Of a stretch of DNA of 64,000 bases, positions 47,136 to 58,960 are shown one piece after another. A program made the position numbers and the translations under genes. The notes under the pieces are model-generated. The model had not been told where the DNA came from. It worked only from the letters and a program-made list of their open reading frames with translations, and did no database searches. Origin of the DNA: Areca catechu (taxonomy: Eukaryota; Streptophyta; Magnoliopsida; Arecales; Arecaceae); NCBI GenBank assembly GCA_021397845.1, contig CM038044.1, positions 60,735,851-60,799,850 of the forward strand. Reading direction: 5' to 3'. Numbering within the stretch: position 1 is the stretch's first letter; every line of letters begins with the position of its first letter.

Positions 47136-47999
47136 AAATGATGAGTCGCATCTCTTCACTTTTATGCCAATTCAAGTAAGCAGAGTTCTTCTGCTTTAAG
47201 TCCCTTTAAATCATCGATGCTTCTCATTCGGAAGCCACGTCCCTTGGCCTTCCTACAATTAGAAAATCACATGTGGTGTGTAGAGAATTTGGCTAGGAAC
47301 CGAAGAGATAAAAAATCTTCTCTCAGTGCAAGAAAGGACATGGTGCTTCAAGATAAGACTCCTTCTTAGTGAAGGGTCTTATATGATCTGTGTTTGGATA
47401 GATCAAGGCTGATGATAAGGCTTATCTAGCATTTTCCCATCTCTTATAAATAGCATTTGGTGTTTAGGTCGATGGCATCACAAAATCCTTTCTTTCCTGC
47501 ATTCTTACACTCACACTCTGCCACACTCTCCTTGTCTCTTCCTTCCTTGTTAGAATTTAGGTCTTGTTTTAAGATAAGTTCTTTATTTTAAGACAAGGGT
47601 TTTAGGAAGTGAATTAAGAAGTGAAAATGAAAGTAAAGGAAGTTTTGGAAAGAGTTCAGAGTGCTCTACTGGAGGGCAAGGACCTAAGCAAGGAAGGAGA
47701 GGCTGCCAAAGGAAGAAAGGCCTTTATAAGAGTCCCAGTGGCTTAAGCAACCTACTTAGGAGTTGTTCCTAGGCTTGACTCCTATGTGGATCACCGTTGG
47801 AGGGCATGCGCTTGTGTGCCTAGTGGAAAGAAGAAGGAATTAGCATTCTAGGTATTCTTCATAACCCTAATTTAATAACTTGTTGATTATAGTGAATAAG
47901 GGATCTTGGACTTAGAGTTTCTAGTTGTTAGGGTTTTCAAGAATGAAAATTTTGAAATCCATTATTCTGCTGTGCCATCGAAATCCAAGAAACCCAATA
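47136..47999 (+). repeat. Element E 5' LTR, 3' part only
   Basis: Matches about 54815-55675, for example TTTAAATCATCGATGCTTC, GCCACGTCCCTTGGCCTTCC and the end GAAACCCAATA. The missing first ~1.5 kb would have included most of U3. Confidence 0.88.
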
Positions 48000-48000
48000 G

Positions 48001-48013
48001 TGGTATCAGAGCC
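48001..48013 (+). other. Primer-binding site of element E, tRNA-Met(i) type
   Basis: Reads TGGTATCAGAGCC one base after the LTR end at 47999, as in element D. Confidence 0.93.
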
Positions 48014-49358
48014 TCCCTTATTTCATTTAATTAATGGTCAAATGAATGATCGAATGCTTATGTGACAGTTAGTTTGATCATATATTTTGATGCATGCCAA
48101 TAATTAGGGTTCAGTGAAATATTGCATGATTAATAATGGTAATCTGGTATGATGCTTTCCACTGGTTAGGGGCTGTTATACTTAACTGTAATTTATATAC
48201 GATAGTAAATACTATCATGCATAATGCATGTAATCGAATGATTATATGATTTTATACATGATTAATTCAAATGCATATTAGTAATATGTGTTATCCTAGT
48301 AATTGCTTTGGATTGGGTTAGTCACCATGGCCGTCTGATCATAAGAGCCAAGTGAGGTTTAAAGGCCCTCTCTACCCATTCAATGGGGTCTTCTATGGCA
48401 TGTAGGGGTACCGCTATGGCCATATCCCATGAACAAGTAAGGTGAACGGAGTATTGTTATAATCATGCTATGTTATGCATATTAAGGTTAATATGCTTGT
48501 TGTATAAATATCATAATAACATGATTATTTTGGATATGTATGAGACCATCAAAGCCCTCATTAAAATCATATTTAGTCATAGTGTAAAGTTAATCAAGAT
48601 GCAAAATTGATTAGGCTTTGATCAGCCAATTGGTGTCTAGGCAAGTGGTTCTAGGAAGGTAAAGGGAATGAGATTTTTAATTAGTTCCATTGTCTGACCT
48701 GGCCAGTTCAATTGGTGTCTAAGGAAAGCAACGGGGGGACCCCCTCACCCCTTCCACTCACCTGGCCAATTTTTTCATATCTAGACCTTAAATTTAGAAT
48801 GCTAATTGATTAAGCACACTACAATTTGCCTTCCTTCATGCTAAGCCAAATTAATATTAAAAACTATAGTAGGTTTGTTGTGTAACACAAGGCCTGCTCT
48901 AGGGTTTTGATATAAAAATTTGTCTTAGTGCACTTACTACTGTATAGCATGATTGGTATTGTTGCTTTGTTATGTAACACAAGAGCAACATTATTTGATT
49001 ATGGCTATATAGAAATGAAGGGTCTGACTAAACTAAGACATTATAGTTTGTTATGTAACACAAGATTATAAGTTTCTTAGAGGTAGTTCATTTGTTGAGA
49101 ATTGCATGGGTTGCAATTGGAAAGGAAGTCCTACCTTTGAACTCACGAGTGTTTGTGTGTAACACAAGGCACTCATGAGGAATTGGGATCTCAAACCTAC
49201 TAAAGAAACCTGGTAAGGTTTCTTGCTTACCATAGGTAAGGATTATGGTATTCGAATAAAATAGTGGGAGACACAATTAGATATAAGGTCCTTATCTAGT
49301 TATGAATGTCATCTGAGTGGTCTGCTTATACTGGTCTTAATTAAATGTAGGATTTATT

Positions 49359-52300
49359 ATGGCTTCAAGTTTGTCACTGTGAGGAATCTTAGATGCCAAC
49401 AAGTTGACCGGTCCCAATTATATGGACTGGTTGAAGAACCTGAGGAAGTATTGGCTCAAGAAAAGCTTTCTTACATTCTTGGTTCTTCGAATCCAGAGCC
49501 GATCAAAGAGGATGCTTTCGAGGAGGAAATAGCCATACACAAAATGTGGCAAAATGATAGCGTAACTGTCAGTTCCATCATGTTAGCCTCGATGAGCAGT
49601 GAGCTTCAGAGGCAACATGAAGGGATGGAACCTTAGTCCATATTGCTCATCTAAAGTAGCTATATAGAGAGCAAAGTAGGGCTGCTCGATACGAGATATC
49701 GAAGTAGTTGTTCCATGCATAAATGAGTGAGGGTTTGTCATTGCAAACCCATGTTTTAAAAATGATTGACTTAATCACCCGAATAGGTCAATTAGGGTTT
49801 GTAAAGGATAGTGAACTCAACCAAGACTTGATCTTGCAGTCAATCCTAGATTCCTTCTCTCAGTTTATTCTAAATTATCATATGAATAAACTGAATATTT
49901 CTTTGCCTGAACTGCTGAACATGCTTAAGATAGCAGAGAGCCATTCTAAAGGAGATAAGGCTAATCTTCTTCTCATTGATGGAAAGAAAAAACAAGCAAT
50001 GAAAAAGGGTTTGGAAAGGAAATTCAACCCTAAGAAGAGCATCTAGAAGAAAAAGAAGGCGAAGAAGATTGGTAATGATGGAGCCTGTTTCCACTGTGGC
50101 CAGCAAGGGCATTGGATGAAAAATTGCAAGTCATATCTTGCAAATGTGAAGCAAGATGCTGGAGGGGCATCTAAAGGTTTGCACATAATACAAACAAATT
50201 TATCATTGAGTGCTTCTAATTCTAATTCAAGGGTATTGGATACAACATGTGGGTCTTATATCATAAATCTTTACAAAGACTCCACAGAATTAGAGAATTG
50301 AAGAAAGGTGATTTCAAGCTATATGGCACAAGTGGTGAAGCCATGTATGCTGAAGCCATGGGAACCTATCTTCTGTTATTACCTTCGGTTAATATTTTAA
50401 AGTTGGAAGAATGTTACTATGTACCAAATATTGTAAGAAATATTATTTCAATACTCTTGTTATTACAACAAGGATATGAAATAAGTGTAAAGAGCAGTGG
50501 CTGCTCTATTCTTCATAGTAATAATGTATTTGGATATGATTATTTTATTAACGGTCTTCTAACTTTAGAACTCAATGATGAAATATTACTAGTGATAACA
50601 AGAAGAGAAAGAGAGATATTGTCAATGTCACATTTTTCTAGCATTGCCAGTTAGGTCATATAAGTGAGTCAAGATTAACAAGTTAGTCAAAGATAATTAC
50701 TTTGACCCTTATGATTTTCAGTCATTAGGAACTTGTGAGTCTTGCCTCAAAAGAAAAATGACCAAGTCTCTATTCACTGGGATGGAGAAAGGGCAACTGA
50801 GTTATTAGGTCTTGTACATACTAATGTGTGTGGACCTATGACAACTTAGGCCAGAGGTGGTTACTCTTATTTCATCACGTTTATTGAAGATTTATCTAGG
50901 ATTGGTCATGTGTATCTAATGAAACATAAGTTTGAAGCCTTTGATAAATTTAAAGAGTATCAAAACATGGTTGAAAAATAAATTGGGCATAGTATTAAAA
51001 TTCTTCATTCTGATCGAGGAGGAGAATACTTGTCTAGTGAGTTTCTAAACCATCTTAAGGATAAAGGCATAATCTCTGAATGGACTCCTCCTTATACACC
51101 CCAATTAAATGGTGTGGCAGAAAGGAGAAATCACACCTTGTTAGATATCGTGAGGTCCATGATGAGCTTCACAGATCTTCCTATTCCTTCTGGGGATATG
51201 CCCTAGAAACTGCTGCCTATATTTTGAATAGGGTACCACCAAAGGCACTGACTAGCACTCCATATGAATTATGGAATAGCAAAAAACCAAATCTTAAATA
51301 CTTGAAGATTTGGGATTGCTATGCTTATGTCAAGAATAATTTTGGACATAAGCTAATTGCTAGGACTGACAAATGAAGGTTCGTTGGTTATCCTAAAGAG
51401 GGTGTTGGATACCTTTTTTATCATACTACTGAACAAAAGGTATTTCTCAGTAGACATGCTACATTCTTGTAGCAAGAATTTATCCAAGAAAGAAGTAGTG
51501 AAGAACACTTGTCCTAAGCGAAGTTCAAAACCAACAACCAATTCCTGAAGAGTCTTCGAATGAAATTCCTCAACCATAAGTTCTTGTTGATCAGGAACAG
51601 CCACAATATACACCTCCTCTCTGAAGGTCAGAGAGGGTGCGGGGAGCACCTCTCAGATATGGTTTTGTCATCGAGAAAGACAATGAGGCCAGTATTATTT
51701 AGGATGATGATCCTGTGACCTATATAGAAGCTATCGAGAGTAAAGACTCTGACAAATGGCTAAGTGCCATGAAGTCTAAAATGGACTCCATGTATTCCAA
51801 TCAGGTTTGGACCATGGTAGATCCACTTGAAAAAATTAACCCAATAGGGTGTAAATGGGTCTTCAAGAACAAGATAGGAGTAGATGGTCAAGTAGAGACC
51901 TACAAGGCTTGGCTGGTGGCAAAAGATTTTAGACAAAAACATAGCATTAACTATGATGAAACCTTTTCACCAATAGCCATGCTCAAGTCCATTTGGATAT
52001 TGCTTGCTATAGCAGCATACCATGATTATGAAATATGGTAGATGGACGAAAGACTGCTTTCCTTAATGGAAATCTTGAGGAAGAAGTCTATATGACACAA
52101 CTAGAGGGTTTTGTCTCAAGTCGGAGACCAAACCAAGTATGCAAGCTAAGAAAGTCCATTTGTGGACTAAAGAAAGCATCGAGGAGTTAGAAGATCTACT
52201 TTGATGAAACAATCAAGGAGTTTGGTTTTATCAAGAATGTGGTGAACCATGTGTGTACAAGAAGACAAGTGGGAGTGCACTTGTTTTCTTGGTCTTGTAT

Positions 52301-53270
52301 ATTGATGACATACTACTCATTGGGAGTGATATCCCAATGTTACAATCAGTCAAAACTTGGCTATCATCAAAGTTTTCCATGAAGGAATTGGGATAGGCAT
52401 CCTATATCTAGGTATAAAGATATATAGAATAGATCTAAGAGGATGCTGGGCTTATCCCAATACAGGTACATTGACTTAGTAGTGTTGAAGAGATTCAACA
52501 TGGATGGAAGTAAGAGGGGATACTTAGCTATGAGTCAAGGCATACATCTCTCTAAGAAAATGTCTCCTAAGATAGTAGAAGAAAGAGAGAGGATGGCTAT
52601 GATTCCTTATGCTTCGACTGTAGGATCAATTATGTATGCCATGCTATGTATCAAGCCTGATGTTGCTATGCCTTAGGCATAGTAAGCAGGTTCCAAGCTG
52701 ATCCAAGGGAGGATCATTGAAAAGCTGTGAAAAATATTTTTAACTACCTGAGAATGACTAAGGATATTTTTCTCATATATGGTGGATCTGAATTAAAATT
52801 AGAAGGATATACAGATTCTAGTTTTCAATCAGATAAAAATGATGTAAATCCATATCAGGGTACGTCTTCACCCTATATGGTGGTGCAGTGAGTTGAAAGA
52901 GTACAAAGCAGCTAACCATAGCTGACTCAGTCACTGAGCCAAAATACATAGCTTCAAGTGAAGCCGCGAAGGAAGCTATTTGGATGAAAGAATTCATCAC
53001 AAAATTGGGCATGGTTCCTACTATAAACAACTGGTGTCACCTTATTATGGGAACACCGGAGTTGTTGTGCAAGCTGAGGAACCAAGGTCTAATAACAAGC
53101 CCAAGCACATCCTAAGATGCTTCTACCTCATTCAAGGATAAGATATTGTCATCGAACAAGTTGAAACAAAGAATAATATAGTAGACACATTCACTAAAGC
53201 ACTACCTTACCAGTAGTTTTAGCGTCACTTAGATTGTATGGGTATAAAATACAAAGGCGATTGGCTTTAG
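49359..53270 (+). pseudogene. Element E gag-pol, many stops and shifts
   Basis: It begins MASSLSL followed at once by a stop, then continues ILDANKLTGPNYMDWLKNLR. The knuckle CFHCGQQGHWMKNC (about 50084-50130) is intact. Protease reads VLDTTCGSYI. The integrase core shows SDRGGEYLSSEF and PQLNGVAERRNHTL (about 51010-51140). RT shows GCKWVFKNKIGVDGQVETY and LYIDDILLIG (about 52290). The end is GDWL with TAG at 53268-53270. More than a dozen stops and frame changes are spread along it, so it is long dead. Fragment frames at 49723-50046, 50247-50654, 51080-51376 and 51715-52041 are its longest open parts. Confidence 0.92.
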
Positions 53271-53284
53271 TGCAAGTGGGAGAT

Positions 53285-55675
53285 TGAAAAAAAAGTTGCC
53301 TAAAAGCCAATCTTTGTAAGGGTATTTTTGTAATCTTTCAACTCTTGTATGAAATTATTATATTAATTAAAGGTATTTTTTGTTTCATCATACTATGTGT
53401 CTTATTTAATGATTATGTTGAACCCCATAGGTTAGGGTAAAGGATTTAGGGTTATGATGGAGATCATAATGGTGAGAACTAAGTTCCTATAAATCCTAAT
53501 CTAAAATGTTTCTAGTTGTTAGATCATCGATTTGGGGATCGATGCTTCTGGAAAGACTAGCTTATCCTATGTATGCTCGATGGAGAGGGTGGTTGGTCTT
53601 GCAGCCACTTGTATAGAGATACTATTATAAGGATAAGGGTGCTCATTAGGGTATGAGTTCACTGAACTGATCTGTACTGAGAATGTCTTATGGAAGTCTT
53701 ACTACTTGTCAAGAGATAGTTTTCATAGTGGGAGTTGTGCAAGTGATCATTATACCTGAGGTCACCATGGTTCCTTATACACACTAAGCTATGTTTTGGT
53801 TCATACTCATTCATGGCATTGAGTCATGTACGAGGTGTTCTCGGATATGGTGGAAGGTGTATGAAGGATGTGAGTGGACCAATAAGGAATCGATCATTCC
53901 TAGTAAGAGAAAATGTTATCTCAAGTAATCTCTTTGATTGTTGACTCAAGGAGTCTTTGATCAAAGCAGGATGAGATTAGAAGAGTTTTCTAATCAATCA
54001 TCAGTAGTGTCTTTATTATCGAATTGAGATTCAAAATGATAAGTGCTACGGTTTGATAATTATCCATACCCATCACTTATTTGGGATAAAGAGAGATCGA
54101 AAGATTGAATTGTATGGTAACTTTTCGCTGAAAGGAATTTTGGTACTTTTCAACAAATTCCTCATCTTCTGGGTAGGCATGACACGTTGCTAGATGTCAA
54201 TCATGTCTTGTGAGTTTTCATGAATCAATTGGATTGAATTCATGAGTCAATTCAAAAGCTAGTTCGAATTGGCAACTTAGGTCAGCTCAATTTGACCTAA
54301 TTAGGTCAATCGAGTTTGATTGGATCGAATTGGCTTGGACCTAGACCTACTACTGGCTATATGCAGAACCCAAAGGGTTGCACACATTAGGGAGTTGGCC
54401 TAGGAAGTCAATTAGGATCATGGGACCCTAATTGGTTAGCTAGAGATTACTTACTAGCATGTGTAGGCTAACCAAATTCCTAACCCAATTGAATTGGGTC
54501 TATAAAGTTGCTTAATGGGCTAGCCAATTTGAGAAAATCTTGGATTGGGTTTAGTCCATTATGGGGCAGGACTAATCTTGATTTATCTAGACTTATTCAG
54601 CCTTTATCTTGATTTTTTGGAGAGTCCTAAGTTGGAAGGACCCTTGGGGCCAAATGAAGGGGTCAGCAATTAAAGGGGTGCAGAAGGACCAAGAGTCCTT
54701 CTACTTGTTAATCACTTACAAGGTGATAAACTATTTTTTGTCTTCTTTCATATGACACCCATATTGCATGGTCTTTGACTGATCAAATAAAGAAAAGGTG
54801 GCATGGAAGGAAGTTGGCGCAAAGTGAAGAGTCGCGTCTCTTCACTTTGGCATTAATTCAAGTAAGCAAAGTCCTTCTGCTTTAAGTCCCTTTAAATCAT
54901 CGATGCTTCTCATTCAAAAGCCACGTCCCTTGGCCTTCCTGCAACCAAAAAATCACATATGGCATGTGGATAATTCATTTAGGAATTGAAGAGACAAAAA
55001 ATCTTGTCTTTTGGCGCAAGAAGGGACATGGTGCTTCAAGATAAAACTCCTTCTTAGTGAAGGGTCTTATATGATCCGCATTTGGATAGATCAAAGGATG
55101 ATGATAAGGCTTATATGGAACCTCCCAATCTCCTATAAATAGCCATCGGTGTTTAGGCTGATGGCATCACAAAATCCTTTCTTTCCTGCATTCTTACACT
55201 CACACTCTGCCACACAATCCTTGTCTCTTCCTCCCTTGTTAGAATTTAGGTCATGTTTTAAGACAAGTTCTTCATTTTAGGACAAGGGTTTTAGGAAGTG
55301 AATTAGAAAGTGAAGAGAGTTTTGGAAAGGGCTCAGAGTGCTTTACTGGAGGGCAAGGACCTGGGCAAGGAAGGAGAGGTTGCCAAAGAAAGAAAGGCCT
55401 TCATAAGAGTCATGGTGGCTTAAGCAACCTACTTAGGAGTGGTTCCTTGGCTTGACTCTAGTGTGGATCACCATTGGAGGGCATGCAGTTGTGTTCCTAG
55501 TGGAAAGAAGATGGAATTAGCATTCCAGGTATTCTTCATAACCCTAATTTAATGACTTGTTGATTGTAGTGAATAAGGGATCTTGGGCTTAGGGTTTCTA
55601 GTTGTTATGGTTTTCAAGAATGAAAATTTTGAAATCCATTGTTCCATTGTGCCATCAAACCCAATAAATCCAACA
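53285..55675 (+). repeat. Element E 3' LTR, complete
   Basis: Follows the polypurine tract GTGGGAGAT, starts TGAAAAAAAAGTTGCC and ends AATAAATCCAACA. Its blocks correspond in order to those of element D's LTR (GAACCCCATAGGTTAGGG, TACCTGAGGTCACC, GGTTCATACTCATTCATGGC), but the two are clearly diverged. Confidence 0.9.
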
Positions 55676-55990
55676 AATACCAACTCCCGTTCAGTGATAA
55701 AATCAAATCTACCTATCTTCAGGACCAAGATGCTAGCAATGATATGATTGAGCACCCTCATCTCCAGAGATAACAAATTTGCTGACATTGATGTCCTCAT
55801 GCTCTAGTATACACCTGAATGCAGCATCCCTATCTCCTACCCAGTTCCAAGCCATACCTCAAAGGAGAATCTCTCATACTCTACTGATAGTCTTAGGTGT
55901 AATCGGAATATCAACTCCACTGACATGTGCTGACCACCTGATGCCATTTGTACCTGATGTGGCGAGACCGCTAACATGGGTAGCTGACAG
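55676..55990 (-). pseudogene. Second Sirevirus (F): env-like gene fragment
   Basis: Minus-strand translation gives SAHVSGVDIPITPKTISRVR and RVLNHIIASILVLKIGRFDF. These align with WIAQVRGWDIPISSEILSRV and RLLHHIVSLILLLKTRHFDY of the element C env-like gene. Position and strand fit an element whose 3' LTR is the fragment at 46002, which would make E an insertion into this gene. Confidence 0.7.
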
Positions 55991-56338
55991 GCGTCATATT
56001 AAGGGAGGCCGCCATGGTGGATTCCAAGATGATGCCCCAGCCTGGATAGTTTTGCCGAGCTGAGTTTAGCTCCTACAAGGCCATGGGCTGAGCTCAGTCC
56101 TCCGCTAGGTCGTGCCTGCAAGTTCGGGATGGCTAGGCCAGAGCCGTCCTCCACCATCTAGAGCGAGACCCTCGGAGGCTAGTGCCCGTGACCAAGGTCG
56201 AGCTCACCGCTCACCCGCTGATGTGGAGCCTCTCTGAGCGCGTGCCCTCTGGACCGGGTCCATCCTTCGCCCTCCAGAACGAGACCCTCGGAGGCTAGTG
56301 CCCTGTGGTTGAGGTCGAGCTCACCACTCACCCACCGA
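55991..56338. repeat. GC-rich tandem repeat, left part
   Basis: About two units of a roughly 116 bp period: GAGACCCTCGGAGGCTAGTG occurs at about 56165 and again at 56281, each followed by GAGGTCGAGCTCACC-type sequence (the first copy AAGGTCGAGCTCACC). The first ~150 bp (55991-56140) is GC-rich but not clearly repeated. The last five bases before G (ACCGA, 56334-56338) are its target duplication. Confidence 0.75.
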
Positions 56339-58060
56339 TGGTGCGGGCACCAGACTCAGAAGAAGACTTCAGGGCTCCATCTGGATCTCTGATTGACATT
56401 GCCCAAAGAATTAGGGTTTTCTGGTTTTGTAATAAGGGTTGACTTGGTCAACTCAATTTTAGTTTGAGTCTGTATTTCCCTGTAATTTAAATTTTGTTGA
56501 GTCATGTTGACTCAATACAAGTCCTAGTAGTGGTCTAGGTCTTCTCCAAGGTGCCACATTTTCTCCCAGGACCAAGCAAGTGGGCGCCACACTCCCAGCC
56601 ACATGCCAGAGTCCAGGAGGCGCCACATCTCCATCCAGTGTGCCTTGGTCCCCACACCACAAGAAAGCAGGTCCCTTCTTTCATGCGCCACTTGGGGGAG
56701 AAATCCATCAAGATACCTCAATCCAAGGAGGAGCCAACTTCTTTCCAGATAAACCCAAGCCAAGATGGCAAGAATTATTCTTGAAGAGAGGATCAAGGAG
56801 GTGCCCCACAATATTCCATAAAAACCCAAGAGAGCATGTCTTGGGGAGAAAATCAAGGAGGCACCCAAAAGTTTCCTAAAGTGCCAAAGCCATGAAAGGA
56901 AGAAGCCTAAACTTGTGGAGCAAGACTAGGAGGTGTCCAAAAGAGCCAAACCATGAAGGGAAAATCCTTGATTCATGGAGAGATACTAGGAGACACCCCC
57001 ATAACCTGCCATTTGGAGCTGATTTTCAAGTTTTCTTGGAGTTTTTGGGCTGCCCACTCATGGAAGGAGTCTTGGGAAGAGAATTTGATGCCTAAAGTGT
57101 GGGTTAGTCCTATTAGTCCCACATGGAAAGTGTATGAAATTTTATTTCTTTGTTATGTCTATATATTCAACTCTATGTAATTCTTGAAAAGATCAGATGA
57201 ATGAAACCAATTTTTTTTGTGAGCAAACTTTGTGTTTTCTCTCTTCCGCACTTGCATCCAGGTGTTGAGCTCCATGAGGGAGTAAATCCGGGATCCCCAG
57301 GAACCTTGAGGAGGTGTGAGATCTCCAAAACCCAAACCCTAGGTTAGCCACTTCTACTCCAAAACCCTAGCCGCCCACCATCCACTTCAATCCATCAAAC
57401 CCTAGCATATCCCACCTCCCACGGCCTCTCTCTCCAAGTCCAGGCCGACCACCAGCATCCAGCTACAGTCCAGATACTTCAGATCCAAAGCTTTTTCCAG
57501 AGGGAATCGAATCAGCCTTCAAGAGAATCCGGATCTCAGCGATATCAGCCTTCAAGTTCTTCAAACTGGTAAATCCTTCCCTGAGTCTCTGAATCCCTCA
57601 CTTGTTTTTCTTCTTCCCAGATCTTGAGTCCAGGAGAAGCCGACCAAACCACAAGATCAGTATTGGAGGATCCATTACGAAGATAGCCGAATCCGAGGAT
57701 CCATCAATCTGCTCGAGAGAGTTCTTCCATCCAAATTCTGAGATGATCACTGTCTGGTTGGTAAACCATCTCTTCTCTTTATTTCTGTCCTGTTGAAAGT
57801 TCAGAGCGAAACCCTAGGTCTGGGAGTTTCTCAACCCCAGCGATCCGTTACTTCTGAACTACTCTGATAATTTAGTTTCTTCTAAATTGTGCTTTCAATC
57901 CTTACCTAGTTTCCTTCAACTTAGTTTAGCTTTACTTTGAGTCAAAGCCAATTTCTGAAATAAAAAAAAAAAAAGAATTAATCTTAAATTTACTTCCGCA
58001 TACGCTTCTTTGTTCTTTGTTCTGCATCATTTTTGGTATCAGAGCTTTCGTTCTGCATCA
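56339..58060 (+). repeat. Element G 5' LTR
   Basis: Starts TGGTGCGGGCACCAGAC, whose first 14 bases are an inverted repeat. It has a TATA-like CTATATATTCAAC near 57160. It ends with a 31-base extension (58030-58060) that contains a second primer-binding-site copy at 58034-58045. Frames such as 56580-56879 recur in the other LTR and are not genes. Confidence 0.94.
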
Positions 58061-58064
58061 TTTT

Positions 58065-58077
58065 TGGTATCAGAGCC
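58065..58077 (+). other. Primer-binding site of element G, tRNA-Met(i) type
   Basis: Reads TGGTATCAGAGCC four bases after the LTR edge at 58060. An almost identical site, TGGTATCAGAGC, lies 31 bases upstream inside the LTR, and the same internal copy is at 63228-63239 in the 3' LTR. Confidence 0.92.
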
Positions 58078-58960
58078 CTGTCTAGGGTTTCTGTTTGATT
58101 GCTTGTTTGAGTCTCTCTCTTTTTACTTTGTCTGCTCGAAGTAGACTCCCCAGGACGTCCGGTCCTAGGAACGAAGCGATGTGCAAACCTCCTCTTCCCA
58201 TTCCACGGGGTGTTCCTAGGGCGTGTAGGGGATCCGTTGGGTTATAACTTCATAGCAGGAATTGTAAACGAGGAAGTGCTCTGTTTTCAACCCATAATTA
58301 TCCTGTTGCAGGAATTATTTCTCACTGCATGTAACTTTAAATTCAGTGATTTTTGTTTTGCTGAAACCAGTATAATTGAAACTAATTTGTATAATTTTCC
58401 TATGATTTATTGACTTCCATGCGATTTCTGAGAATTAAATTACTGCAACTCTATTTTTGTGTTCTGCAATCCAATTATTTTTGAGTGTTCATCTCTTAAT
58501 TCATCTTAAGGGCATTTGAGCATCTAAGATAAGGGGAGGAGTTGATAACCTCTCCTTAGCCCAAAACCACCACCCACTCATTCGAACCTAAGCCTTTAAT
58601 CTAAAAATTGATTAGACCTAATTTGCCCTAGTGGGCTAGGGACATCAACAAGTCGGGTCAAGGCTAGTGTTGAGTCAGTTTGTCTAGTTACTCTGTGTGT
58701 GCTTTGTACTCAGTGTCTAGAACGGTGGTTCAGGGACTACGTCCCGAAGGGCTTGTGTGCTGGTCCGCCTACCTGGCCAATCACTGATTGGTGTCTAGGA
58801 TTAGCAATTAAGGACCTAACACTCCCCTTACACCTGCCTGGCTGAGTCTTGAGTTACTACAGGCTAGCTTGCCACTCTGATTGGGCATCTAGTTTGGGCT
58901 CTAAGTCTAGTTAGCCCATAGTCATTCAGTTGAGTCTCATTTTGTGTGTTTGCTTGCATC
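58078..58960 (+). other. Element G leader
   Basis: Non-coding sequence before the gag-derived frame. It contains GTGTCTAG blocks with CCTGGCC (near 58700-58850), also seen in the leaders of D (near 38090-38215) and E (near 48640-48770). Shared leader motifs across copia and gypsy elements may simply be short-motif coincidence. Confidence 0.5.

Larger units (their letters stand above)
47136..55675 (+). mobile_element. Ty1/copia element E, decayed relative of D with truncated 5' LTR
   Basis: Primer site, gag-pol pseudogene and a complete 3' LTR (53285-55675) are present, but only the last 864 bp of the 5' LTR remain (47136-47999). Protein-level resemblance to D is strong throughout (same start, same knuckle, same C-terminus), so they are one lineage of different age. 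Flanking Sirevirus pieces on both sides suggest E inserted into element F and that a later deletion removed its left end together with part of F. Confidence 0.9.

Noticed and set aside
56580..56879. 99-codon frame repeated at 61772-62071
   Set aside because: Part of the G LTR; its conservation reflects LTR identity, not coding constraint.
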